Shown: in pieces, positions 42,552 to 50,909 of the stretch
How positions within the stretch are numbered: the stretch's first letter is position 1
Layout of the letters: every line of letters begins with the position of its first letter
Assembly: GCA_965116565.1 (NCBI GenBank)
Contig: OZ220699.1
Location: forward strand, 1,798,001 to 1,862,000
Direction of reading: 5' to 3'
Source: Bin87 sp965116565
GTDB taxonomy: Bacteria > Chloroflexota > Dehalococcoidia > Lucifugimonadales > UBA3495
DNA length: 64,000 nt
Program-made: the position numbers and the translations under genes
The notes under the pieces: generated by a model
Databases searched by the model: none
What the model saw: only the letters and a program-made list of their open reading frames with translations
Told to the model about the DNA's origin: nothing

Positions 42552-43424
42552 TCAGTCCGCCACCAGCGGCAGCGATGGGTCGGCGGCATATTCGGACATT
42601 GACGCGTCGTACACCGCCACGTTCTCGTAGCCCAGCATCGCCAGTATGAAAGCGTCGTTGGACGCCGCGATGCCGCCTCCGCAGTACGTCACGACGCGCT
42701 GCGCTGGGGACGCGCCCGCATCCGCGAACAGGGCCGCCAACTCGTCCGCCGGCCGGTACAGCCCCGTATCGGGATCGGTCAACTCGCCTGAAGGCACGTT
42801 GGTCGCGCCGGGGATGTGGCCGGCCCGCCCGTAACCCTGACCGCCGTCCGCGCCGGAGTGCTGGTCGCGGCCCAGCGCATTGATCAGGCAGCTTCCGCCG
42901 GACGACTCCATGAACGCCATGACCTCGGCCAGATCCGCGAACCGGGACGGGTCGGGCGTTGGGTTGAAGGTTGCCGGCGCGTACGCTGCCGGGTCAGTGG
43001 AGACCGCCCGCCCCTCGGCCGTCCAGCGATTCCATCCGCCGTCCAGCACCACCGCGCCGGCGCAGCCCATGGAGCGGAACATCCACCAGAACCGGGCCGC
43101 CCACTGGGATCCGAGGCGGTCGTACAGCACCAGCCTGGACGACTCCGATATTCCGTGTTGCCCTGCGGCGGCGGCGAACGCCTCCGCCGACGGCATCATG
43201 AAACGGTACGGTTGATCGTTGTCGGAGAACTCCGCCTGCAATTCCAGGAAGCCCGCGCCGGGGATGTGCCCGGTGTCATACTGCGCCCTTCCGGATTCGG
43301 CGCGCACTGCGCCCTCGCCTCGGTGCAGGAACACCGTCGTCTCGAATATTCGAACGTCGTCGTCGTGCAGATGCTCGGCCAGCCATTCTGTGGAAACCAG
43401 GAACTCCGGGTGTGCGAATGCCAT
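42552..43424 (-). CDS. Two-domain sulfurtransferase (rhodanese/mercaptopyruvate type)
   Basis: 290 residues from the ATG at 43424 with GGAG upstream. Tandem rhodanese domains: the inactive N-domain (STEWLAEHLHDDDVRIFETT, YDTGHIPGAGF, LDGGWNRWTAEGR) and an active C-domain with Cys248 in VVTYCGGGIAA. The loop after Cys (GGGIAA) differs from thiosulfate (CRKGVT) and mercaptopyruvate (CGSGVT) types but is nearer the latter. It moves sulfane sulfur to thiols in the cytoplasm. First gene of a unit with an LLM and a LUD protein, which points to sulfur-containing substrates. Confidence 0.93.
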   Translation of the reverse strand: MAFAHPEFLVSTEWLAEHLHDDDVRIFETTVFLHRGEGAVRAESGRAQYDTGHIPGAGFLELQAEFSDNDQPYRFMMPSAEAFAAAAGQHGISESSRLVLYDRLGSQWAARFWWMFRSMGCAGAVVLDGGWNRWTAEGRAVSTDPAAYAPATFNPTPDPSRFADLAEVMAFMESSGGSCLINALGRDQHSGADGGQGYGRAGHIPGATNVPSGELTDPDTGLYRPADELAALFADAGASPAQRVVTYCGGGIAASNDAFILAMLGYENVAVYDASMSEYAADPSLPLVAD

Positions 43425-43543
43425 GATCAACTCCGGCCCGTCAAGGCCAATCGTCAGTGTCGTCTTATCGTCCCCAGTATCCCTGCCCCGCCTGTCGTCT
43501 GCAACCGAAAAATACCCTCACGCCCACCCGCTTTGGGAAATGG

Positions 43544-43660
43544 TCAACGTCGCGGGGCCGCAGAGGGAAGGTCCCAACGGCGGAGTTTGATGATGGTGAG
43601 TTCGCGAGCGAAATTGCGCTTGGGGGCGTCGATGCGGCGGCGAAGTTGGGAGATGGTCAA
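43544..43660 (-). pseudogene. Truncated copy of the repeat-encoded small basic protein
   Basis: 38 codons from a TTG: LTISQLRRRIDAPKRNFARE, then TIIKLRRWDLPSAAPRR. It parallels the first 28 residues of the protein at 14023-14238 (MTLSQLRRRVDALKRRFAPE) and then diverges to an early stop. Confidence 0.6.
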
Positions 43661-44000
43661 GGGAGTGCCTCGGATGGGAATGTTTTGCATGGATGAACAG
43701 GATGGGACCGGCAGGGGAGGACCGTCGGCGGGATCAGGGATTGGATCGGGCGGCGGCGATTTTTACGAAAAGCCGCTCATACCCGCTCATTTCCTTTCAT
43801 CTGAGCAGGGCGTTCGGCAGGCCGTGAGGGTGGATGGGGGCATATCGGGCGGGTTTGGGGGCGATTTCAGGGGTTGTGGCGGGCAGGTGAGCGGAATTGG
43901 AGGGACGGTGTTCAAGCTTTGGGCCGTCGGGCCAGGTAAGTTAGCAGGTCAGGTTGGTCAAGTTAAATGGTGAAGGCGGATTGCGCGCAGGGCAAGGGAG
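43544..44000. repeat. Dispersed intergenic repeat, copy 2 (G-rich)
   Basis: Same order as 14130-14610: small ORF, GGATGAACAGGATGGGA, CCGCTCATACCCGCTCATTT near 43770-43790, then a tract with GGGTTTGGGGGCGATTT-like G-runs and GGGCAAGGGAGC at about 43990. Fills the gap between the sulfurtransferase start and the beta-helix gene end; no other gene here. Confidence 0.65.
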
Positions 44001-44005
44001 CAGTG

Positions 44006-45154
44006 TCAGCAGTTTGTCATCCGCCCGTTGCCACGGAAACCGTTCCCTTGCATAGCAATGTCGTGGTCGGCGGTGGCAGAGATGCCGCACTCCCGCGAAT
44101 CCTCGATCCGATTGCCGGTGATTGAGTAGCGGCGCACCGGCAGGGACTCGCCGGCCGCCTCTTCCGCCGGGTGGTCGGTCCACAGCCGGATGCCGTTCCG
44201 GTTCGCCTGGATCCGATTGCCCTCGATCCGGTTGTCCCGCCCGTGTTCGATGGCGATCCCGTCGAACCGGTTGGATCGTATCTCGTTGCCCTTCACCACC
44301 GTGTCGGTCGAATATCCCAGCCAGAACCCGTAGTTGGAAAAGTTGGCGACGTTGTCCTCGAAAACGTTGTGCGATGAAAACCCCGCCTCGAATGCGTTAT
44401 TGGGCGAATGGCTGCCATCGTTGCCCGAGATCACGTTGTGGTTCGAGGGCTCGCGGTTGTGCGCGCGTATGAAAAATCCGTCGCCGCTGTAGCGCAGGAT
44501 GTTGTCGATGATCCGGTTGTGGTGGGAGCCGTCCTCCAGGAGGATACCCGCGGAGTCGGCCGTGTCGCACCAGAACCGGTCGGTGTAGCGGATGCAGTGC
44601 TCGGCCCGGTTCCCCTGGATCTCATTGTGGCGCGACCTCAACAGGTAAATCCCCACGTTGCCGCAAAACGATGCGTTGTTGCCCCTGATCACGTTGCGCT
44701 CCGACCGCACCATGCTGATGCCGTTGAAATCGTTGTTGAGCAGATTGTTCTCAACAATGCTGTCCCGTACCTCGCGTAGATATATACCCCCGCCGAATCC
44801 TTCCTCCACCGGCGCCTCAATGTCCGGCAGCCATCCCGCGTCCAGCGGGTTCGTGTGGTCCGAAACCACGCAGTCCCGGATGGTCAACCTGGCGACGCGT
44901 TCGGCGCGAATCCCGTAGTGAAAACGGATCACGGTTCCGTTCGCGATGGTAACGTCCCGGCAATCGTGCACCCAGATGCCCACGCCGCCTTTCCCCTCGC
45001 CGTCCAGCACGACGCCCGACAGGTCAAGGGCCACCCCGTCGGTGCAGACTTCCAACACCACGCCGGGCGCCGCCGGAGCCTGGAGGCCCGGGTACCGGAA
45101 CGGCTGGAGAGTGTCGGCGGTGTATCGATCCGGCCCGATTCTGCCCCCGGTCAC
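44006..45154 (-). CDS. Right-handed parallel beta-helix (NosD-like) repeat protein
   Basis: 382 residues, GTG start at 45154 with weak ribosome-site sequence. Repeated 21-24-residue turns of the type N-x-[IV]-x-G-N-x-[IV]...I-x-[IL] (NVIRGNNASFCGNVGIYLL, NRIEGNRIQANRNGIRLW) form a PbH1 beta-helix, as in NosD, pectate-lyase-like and carbohydrate-active proteins. No signal peptide in this frame, so the location is uncertain; the true start could be elsewhere. Likely binds or cleaves a polysaccharide or acts structurally. Confidence 0.9.
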   Translation of the reverse strand: MTGGRIGPDRYTADTLQPFRYPGLQAPAAPGVVLEVCTDGVALDLSGVVLDGEGKGGVGIWVHDCRDVTIANGTVIRFHYGIRAERVARLTIRDCVVSDHTNPLDAGWLPDIEAPVEEGFGGGIYLREVRDSIVENNLLNNDFNGISMVRSERNVIRGNNASFCGNVGIYLLRSRHNEIQGNRAEHCIRYTDRFWCDTADSAGILLEDGSHHNRIIDNILRYSGDGFFIRAHNREPSNHNVISGNDGSHSPNNAFEAGFSSHNVFEDNVANFSNYGFWLGYSTDTVVKGNEIRSNRFDGIAIEHGRDNRIEGNRIQANRNGIRLWTDHPAEEAAGESLPVRRYSITGNRIEDSRECGISATADHDIAMQGNGFRGNGRMTNC

Positions 45155-45237
45155 GGCAGCACGCCCGGTTGAGGACCGGCAGTCGGACTATCTACGCCCG
45201 TGAACGATTCGACTAAACCTGTGCGCGGCATCCGGGT

Positions 45238-45501
45238 TCAGTTCAGGCTCGGTCGCCCGGCGGATTCCGGCCCGCTGCCGCTGAACCCCGGGTGGTCGTC
45301 AAGGTCCGACGCATCGTCCTGGTGCTGGCCCCGCAGCACGCAATGGCCGCACACCTTGCACACCGGGTGCCGGTTGGCGAACTTGGGATGGGGTATGTTG
45401 CACATCGGGGCATCCGGCCGCTCACAGCGCGGGCAGCCGTCGCAACTCCGGTGGCCGGTCCCGCTGCCGGTTTGGGTTCGCGGTTCAAGGACTGTAACCA
45501 T
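45238..45501 (-). CDS. Small Cys-rich (zinc-ribbon-like) protein
   Basis: 87 residues from the ATG at 45501 (the frame continues upstream to 45546). Two Cys pairs, CDGCPRCERPDAPMC and CKVCGHCVLRG, with a His-rich connector, suggest one or two metal sites. Family unknown. The Cys pattern is not expected by chance; the ribosome site (AAAGGAAC, 13 bases away) is poor. Confidence 0.45.
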   Translation of the reverse strand: MVTVLEPRTQTGSGTGHRSCDGCPRCERPDAPMCNIPHPKFANRHPVCKVCGHCVLRGQHQDDASDLDDHPGFSGSGPESAGRPSLN

Positions 45502-45603
45502 AATCCGATGCCGTTCCTTTGGGTTGGCGACAATACGCCGCCGCACCGGACGGGTGCATCCGATGCGGCAGTTCAGGGATTCAGAGGCCGTCGGGTCGGC
45601 GTA

Positions 45604-46575
45604 TCAGTCCCAGATGGCCGCCACTCGATAAGCCAGTTGGGTGTGGGACTCGCGCACGTCCACGATCTCCGCCGGGACGTCGCCCAGGATGCCCAGCGCG
45701 ATGACCCAGTTCAGGATCTCGTGATCGCCCGAATCCTGGATTTCCTCTGGAGTGAGCTCCGCCAGCTTGCTCCCCTGGCCGGACCTCACCCACTCCAGGT
45801 TGCGGCGGTCGGTCTCGATGTCGATGGCCCGGCATTGGAACTTGTGGGCCAGGAAGCTGTGCGACCAACTGGACGACGCCACCACGGCGACGCGCTCGTC
45901 CCTGGTATCCAGGAACCGGCGGATGCCCTGTCCCAACTGATAGCAACGCTTTGGCGTGGGGCGCGGCGGATAGTCGGGCCCGGCCTCCTCCCCGTAGCAG
46001 TTCACGAACAGCGGCAGCAGCGGAAACCTGCCGTCCGGGTCGAGGAACACGAGCGGATTGATGATAGCGTGGGCCAGTCCCCAGTCCCAGCCCTTCAGCG
46101 CGCTGGACGACGCCATGTCGAACCCGTCCCGGATCAGGAAGTTCCGCATGTCCCGGGAGAACTCCCTGGGGCACTGGAAAGTGAATTTTGTCTCCGGCTC
46201 GGCGTTCCACAGGTTGGTGCGCGCGGCCCCGCGCTGGAAGGGAAAACCGTCCACCTCCGCGCCAGTGTACAGGCAGAATGGCGGCAGGTTGTCCTGCAGG
46301 AAATTCTCGGCCTGGTCGTCGCCGATCACCATCACAACGTCGGGGTTCCACGCATGCAGGCGGTCGCGCATGATCTCAAACGACTCGATGACCTTCTTCT
46401 GGTCATTGATGTCCCGGCTCAGCCCGTTGTCGTCGCCCAGTTCCTCCAGCAATTCGGGGGGCGGTTCGTATCCCGGCACCCGCGCAAATACCCGTTCCCG
46501 CCCGGTGGCCCACACCTCGGGTGGGGTGAGGATGATTGGACCGTGCGAGCATCCCAATCCCAGTAATTCAGCCAT
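45604..46575 (-). CDS. Class III extradiol (LigB-type) dioxygenase-like protein
   Basis: 323 residues from the ATG at 46575 (AGGAGG seven bases upstream). The LigB fold begins GLGCSHGPIIL (His metal ligand), then VVMVIGDDQAENFLQDN, a basic FPLLPLFVNCYG strand, RVAVVASSSWSHSF with the second His, and LNWVIALGIL. This family opens catechol or gallate-like rings with Fe(II) and O2. No separate small (LigA) subunit is nearby. It has a good promoter of its own. Substrate unknown. Confidence 0.88.
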   Translation of the reverse strand: MAELLGLGCSHGPIILTPPEVWATGRERVFARVPGYEPPPELLEELGDDNGLSRDINDQKKVIESFEIMRDRLHAWNPDVVMVIGDDQAENFLQDNLPPFCLYTGAEVDGFPFQRGAARTNLWNAEPETKFTFQCPREFSRDMRNFLIRDGFDMASSSALKGWDWGLAHAIINPLVFLDPDGRFPLLPLFVNCYGEEAGPDYPPRPTPKRCYQLGQGIRRFLDTRDERVAVVASSSWSHSFLAHKFQCRAIDIETDRRNLEWVRSGQGSKLAELTPEEIQDSGDHEILNWVIALGILGDVPAEIVDVRESHTQLAYRVAAIWD

Positions 46576-46631
46576 GTCGCCCTCCTGTCTGCCGGGCAGG
46601 TCTCCGTAGTGCGATTTCGTCGATTGCCGCG

Positions 46632-46661
46632 ATTTTAGGTATCCGCGCCCGGCCCTGTCAA
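46632..46661 (-). promoter_or_regulatory. Promoter of the LigB-type dioxygenase gene
   Basis: On the minus strand: -35 TTGACA (46656-46661), 18-base spacer, -10 TAAAAT (46632-46637, 5 of 6). The leader to the ATG at 46575 is about 50 bases. Confidence 0.7.
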
Positions 46662-46822
46662 TTTGGCCGCGTCTATGCCGCCAAAGGCAACCGTTGCCGT
46701 TGTTTCCAGTGCATCTACGGGCGCAATTCACCGAAGACCTTGTCGCGATTGCGAACCCCTAATCGTAGCGAAGGCACATGCCCTTGCTATCATGCCGCGC
46801 GATAGTCAGCGCCGACAGAGTT

Positions 46823-47524
46823 TTAGGCTCGGCAGGAAACGCACCTGCAGCCCCTCATCCCAAAGAAGCAAACGCCGCAGAAGCACACCCTTGCCGCCTC
46901 GCCCGCGTGCTCCTCGTCGTCGTCATCTTCCCCACCGAAATTCTCCAGCCCTTCCTTGATGAAAAACGGGATCAGGGCCAATGACGCCACCGGGTCTGCC
47001 CACCACCAGGACAGCAGGACGTTGAACCCCAGTCCGACCAGCACCGACAGATCCTGCAGGTCGCAGAACAGGCTTTCCACCGCCTCCGCTCTCAGCGAAC
47101 GGGACTGCATGCGCGCGGCTATGCGCATCTTCGCCACGTACAACACGCTCATCGCCACCGCGCTGGCTACGGCGATGCCCACCCCGATCAGGCTGGGCTC
47201 CGGCCGCGGCAGCCATCCCACCAGGCTCGCCACCGAGTGTGCCCCCACGTACGCCGCCAACAGGAAGAAAGTCAGACCGACCAGTCGCCGCGCCCTGGAT
47301 TCGGCGTCCTCGTCGTCGTGCCCGCCCTGCTCTCTGGTCAGTCGCCACACCAGCACTCCTCCGGCGAACAGTTCGATGATGCTGTCGGCGCCAAACGCCA
47401 GCAGCACCACGCTGGCGGCACGAGAGCCGGCCCAGAACGCCACCGCGGCCTCGGCCAGGTTCCAAACCAGGCCAACGGTCACCAGGATCAGCGCTGTGCG
47501 GCGAAGCGAGTCGGCGTCGTTCAT
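46823..47524 (-). CDS. CDF-type cation transporter with acidic and Cys-rich tail
   Basis: 233 residues with about six membrane helices. AFGADSIIELFAGGVLVWR and the later AVESLFCDLQDLSVLVG, SWWWADPVASLALIPFF match the cation diffusion facilitator/TMEM163-like group that exports Zn or other divalent metals. The C-terminal 40 residues are unusual: a GGEDDDDEEHAGE acidic stretch followed by six cysteines in VCFCGVCFFGMRGCRCVSC. This could be a metal sensor or store. Start is the ATG at 47524 without a clear ribosome site. Confidence 0.86.
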   Translation of the reverse strand: MNDADSLRRTALILVTVGLVWNLAEAAVAFWAGSRAASVVLLAFGADSIIELFAGGVLVWRLTREQGGHDDEDAESRARRLVGLTFFLLAAYVGAHSVASLVGWLPRPEPSLIGVGIAVASAVAMSVLYVAKMRIAARMQSRSLRAEAVESLFCDLQDLSVLVGLGFNVLLSWWWADPVASLALIPFFIKEGLENFGGEDDDDEEHAGEAARVCFCGVCFFGMRGCRCVSCRA

Positions 47525-47814
47525 TGATGCGGTCGTGTCCGGAGTGGTCTCATTTGGCTTGGCTATTATGCACGCAACTGCGGACGTGAGCGAGATTGCG
47601 GGGCATCCTATCTTGAAATACGATCAAACGCCAGCGTCGGCCGCATCCGCGAATCATGGTTTTCGCCAGCCGACGAGCGCCGCGCCGGAGGAACTGCCCA
47701 TTGAACGATGCGTGGCGGCCTGCGACGACGCCACCTCGATGATGTAGGATTCTGCATGCCCACAGCGCTGGTGAATGGCCCGCGGTGCGGAATTTGCAAC
47801 ACAGGAGACTGATC

Positions 47815-48852
47815 ATGGCTGAACAACCTATCAGGGTGGGATTGATCGGCGCCGGCGGCAACGTGCGCAACCGGCACATACCCGGATTCCAGGGCGTGGA
47901 GGACTGCGAGATCCTGGCGGTCACCAACCGCACCGTCCAATCGGGGCGCGTGGTCGCCGACCAGTTCAACATCCCCAGGGTGTACTCCCATTGGCGGGAA
48001 CTGCTCGAGGACGATGAGATCAACGCCGTCTGCATCGGCACCTGGCCCTACATGCACCGCACCATGACGCTGGCCGCGCTGGAGGCGGGAAAGCACGTGC
48101 TCACCGAGGCGCGGATGGCTAACGACGCGGCGGAAGCGCGCGACATGCTGAACGCGTCCCTGGCCCATCCTCATTTGGTGTGTCAACTGACCCCGACTTC
48201 GACCAGCTACGACATCGACAACGTCATCAAGGGGTTGATCGACGATGGGCACCTGGGCGAATTGCTGTCGGTTGATTTCACGTCGCTGCAGAACAATTTC
48301 GCCGATCTCGACAGTCCCGTGCACTGGCGGCAGGACCGCGCCCTCAGCGGCCACAACACGCTGAACATCGGCGCGTCCTATGAGTCCATGATGCGATGGC
48401 TCGGGCGGGGCAGTCGCGTGATGGCGATGTCCAAGATACACGTGCCCTACCGACCCGACCACACCGGCCATCTCACATCGGTGACGATCCCGGACCACAT
48501 TGACATTCTGTACGAACTTGCCAACGGCGCGCAGGTGCATATGCAGATGAGCGCAACGTCGGGACTGAACCGCGGCAATCAGATCTGGATGTTCGGCACC
48601 GACGGAACCATCCACGTCGATTCCCAGCGTCGGGTCTGGGCCGGCAAGCGCGGCGACACCGAGCTGACCGAGGTGCCAAATCCTCCGGAGACGCGCGCGA
48701 GGTACCGCGTTGAGGACCAGTTCACCAACGCCATTCGCGGCACCGAGACGGTGGACATGGTCGCCTTCGAGACCGGCGTGCACTACATGGAATGGACCGA
48801 GGCGGTGCAACGCAGCGCCACGACGGGACAGGCCGTTTACCTGCCGCTCTGA
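47815..48852 (+). CDS. Gfo/Idh/MocA family oxidoreductase
   Basis: 345 residues from the ATG at 47815 (AGGAG eight bases upstream). N-terminal NAD(P) motif RVGLIGAGGNVRNRH and the second-domain catalytic region KHVLTEARMANDAAEARDM (usual E-K-P replaced by E-A-R: the conserved Lys is missing). The beta-sheet domain follows from about residue 130. Members act on sugars, inositols or biliverdin. The loss of the E-K-P lysine is a real deviation and may mean non-standard chemistry. TAGGAT at 47746 is a possible -10. Confidence 0.9.
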   Translation: MAEQPIRVGLIGAGGNVRNRHIPGFQGVEDCEILAVTNRTVQSGRVVADQFNIPRVYSHWRELLEDDEINAVCIGTWPYMHRTMTLAALEAGKHVLTEARMANDAAEARDMLNASLAHPHLVCQLTPTSTSYDIDNVIKGLIDDGHLGELLSVDFTSLQNNFADLDSPVHWRQDRALSGHNTLNIGASYESMMRWLGRGSRVMAMSKIHVPYRPDHTGHLTSVTIPDHIDILYELANGAQVHMQMSATSGLNRGNQIWMFGTDGTIHVDSQRRVWAGKRGDTELTEVPNPPETRARYRVEDQFTNAIRGTETVDMVAFETGVHYMEWTEAVQRSATTGQAVYLPL

Positions 48853-48873
48853 ACGCGAGATGTGGCGCGGCGA

Positions 48874-49311
48874 CTACGATCGGGCCAACTCCTCGAATGA
48901 CGGTTCGGGCATACCCTCGGTCCACGTGGGGTCCCGCAACTCCAGGCGGTTGCCGCTGGGGTCAAAGAAGTACAACTCACGTCCCGTGAACACTCCCCTC
49001 GCCCGGTAGGTCAGATGGTCGATGGCGATGTTCTTCTCTTGAAACACCCGGCAGGCCAGTTCGAATGTCTCAGGGGAAACGGTAAAAGAATGGTGCGCGT
49101 TGCCATCCTCGGCCAACCGTCCGTCCACCGGATTCGGGCGTTCGCACAGCAGGATGTTGTGGTCGCCCACGTTGAAACAGGACATGACGTTGTTGCCCAA
49201 CCGTCCCACGGGGGTCAGCCCCAAAAGCTCGCCATAAAACTCCTCGGCCTCTTCCAGGTTGTTTACCGGTATCGACCAGTGGGTCACGCCCTCAACTTTC
49301 AAGATCGTCAT
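48874..49311 (-). CDS. VOC family (glyoxalase/dioxygenase fold) protein
   Basis: 145 residues, ATG at 49311 with AGGAGG upstream. Both metal His (VTHWSIPV and NAHHSFTV) and the Glu of NRLELRDPTW are present, so a working metal site is likely. Single VOC domain with two babab modules (EEAEEFYGELLGL at residue 20). Ring-cleavage or resistance function cannot be decided. It is convergent with the Gfo/Idh/MocA gene, 21 bases apart. Confidence 0.9.
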   Translation of the reverse strand: MTILKVEGVTHWSIPVNNLEEAEEFYGELLGLTPVGRLGNNVMSCFNVGDHNILLCERPNPVDGRLAEDGNAHHSFTVSPETFELACRVFQEKNIAIDHLTYRARGVFTGRELYFFDPSGNRLELRDPTWTEGMPEPSFEELARS

Positions 49312-49538
49312 GTTGCCCTCCTGTCAAATCCCGCGTCCAGTTCGTTGGAGCCATTGTTGGCCCCGTTCATTGTTGGCCCTGTCGATTGTTGGGGCCGTCG
49401 TGTTGCCGGTGCGCCGGTCGCAGTTTGGCATAGCGAGGGCCCTGAGGCAATCGCGACACGGGAGCGGCTTGCGCGGGTCTCGACCGTCATGATGACCGCG
49501 GAACACGACGAAATTCGGGCATAGCCGGCACGTTCGCA

Positions 49539-49568
49539 TTGACTGCCGATTGCCGCGTAATGTAGTGT
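49539..49568 (+). promoter_or_regulatory. Promoter of the LLM at 49643
   Basis: -35 TTGACT (49539-49544), 18-base spacer, -10 TAGTGT (49563-49568). Leader about 68 bases. Confidence 0.45.
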
Positions 49569-49642
49569 CCGCATATCAGGATCGTTCGTAAGCGCCGGAT
49601 GTTACTTCCGTTTGGCATCCCTCGGGCGCATGAGGTGATTTT

Positions 49643-50695
49643 ATGGACTTCGGAATCAACGCAGACTTCACCATTGGCAGCCACCCCGATCACGCGTCGG
49701 CGCTGCGGGCCGCCATGGGAGAGGTGGATCTGGCCGAGGAGTTGGGCCTGGATACGGTCTGGCTTGGTGAGATGCACTTCAACCCCAACCGGTCGGTATT
49801 GTCCGCCCCCATCGTCATCGCCAGCTCAATCGCCACCCGCACCAAGAACCTGCGGGTCGGCATGGCGGTGCAGGTGCTGCCCCTGATCCACCCGCTGCGT
49901 ATCGCGGAGGAGGCGGCCACCGTTGACCAACTGAGCGAGGGCCGCTTTGAGTTCGGCATCGGACGCAGCGGCAACGTCCGAGCCTACGACATCATGGGAA
50001 TCGACTACGGCGAGAGCAGGGAACGGTTCCAGGAGGCGTTGGACATCATCATGATGGCCTGGTCGGGTGAGACCTTCTCGTATGAAGGAAAGTACAACAC
50101 CATCACCAACGCCACGCTGTCGCCTGTACCCTACCAACAGCCCCACCCCAAGGTCCGCATCGCCGCCAGCAGCGACGACAGCTTCGGTCGCATCGGCCGC
50201 CTTGGCCACCCCATTTTCCTTGGCCTGCGCGCGATGGACGTGGAGGATCTGAAAAACAACCTGGAGGACTACAAGTCCGAATGGGACGCCGCCGGACACC
50301 CGACCGAGGGCGGCGACATCAACGTCCGGTTCCCCATGTACATTGCTCCCAGCGAAGCCGAGGCCATCGAGGAACCCAAAGAGAGCATCGAGGCGTTTTT
50401 CAACCGGCAGCGGGAACTCTTCGAATATTCGCTGGGCCGCGCCGGAGTGGCGGCTCCCGAACGGCGCCGCGAACGCTACGAAAAGCTGAGGAACTCCACC
50501 TACGAGGACTTGTTGCAGACGCGGGTGGTGTTCGGCAGCCCCGAGCAAGTCATTGACCGAATCCATGAGTTCAAAGAGATGTTGGGTGTCACCGGTATAA
50601 CTGCGGAGCTGAACCCGGGCGGCTTCCTGCCCAAGGAGGCGGTGCATCGCAGCATGAAGCTGTTGACCGAGGAAGTGATGCCGGCGTTCAAATAG
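49643..50695 (+). CDS. LLM class flavin-dependent oxidoreductase (paralogue 5)
   Basis: 350 residues, ATG at 49643 with GAGGTG upstream. Motifs: VWLGEMHFNPNRSVLSAP, LPLIHPLRIAEEAATVDQLSEGR (about residues 73-96), FGIGRSGNVRAYDIMG and PYQQPHPKVRIAASSDDSF; the C-terminus ends LTEEVMPAFK like paralogue 1. It lies upstream of the HpaB-type hydroxylase and ring-cleavage VOC genes, 214 bases away with a palindrome between, so it may belong to the same aromatic pathway. Confidence 0.92.
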   Translation: MDFGINADFTIGSHPDHASALRAAMGEVDLAEELGLDTVWLGEMHFNPNRSVLSAPIVIASSIATRTKNLRVGMAVQVLPLIHPLRIAEEAATVDQLSEGRFEFGIGRSGNVRAYDIMGIDYGESRERFQEALDIIMMAWSGETFSYEGKYNTITNATLSPVPYQQPHPKVRIAASSDDSFGRIGRLGHPIFLGLRAMDVEDLKNNLEDYKSEWDAAGHPTEGGDINVRFPMYIAPSEAEAIEEPKESIEAFFNRQRELFEYSLGRAGVAAPERRRERYEKLRNSTYEDLLQTRVVFGSPEQVIDRIHEFKEMLGVTGITAELNPGGFLPKEAVHRSMKLLTEEVMPAFK

Positions 50696-50774
50696 GGATG
50701 GTGTTTTTGGAGCGCTATCATCCAAAACGCCCACCCGTGAGTCGGTCGAAAGCCGTGGTCAATAAAATTGCTGG

Positions 50775-50794
50775 ATTCCGGCTTTCGCCGGAAT
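50775..50794. repeat. Short palindrome of a common intergenic repeat type
   Basis: ATTCCGGC (50775-50782) and GCCGGAAT (50787-50794) with a four-base loop. The sequence GGATTCCGGCTTTCGCCGGA is of a type seen between genes in many bacteria. GGAATGACGG occurs nearby twice. May also terminate the LLM message. Confidence 0.65.
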
Positions 50795-50909
50795 GACGGT
50801 ACTGATCGGGAATGACGGCGCCAGTACCGACCAAATGCGATCGCCCTGGACAAGTTCACGCGGGTTAGCCACCCCGGTCAATCGGATTTGCGAGAGGAGG
50901 TGAAGGACC

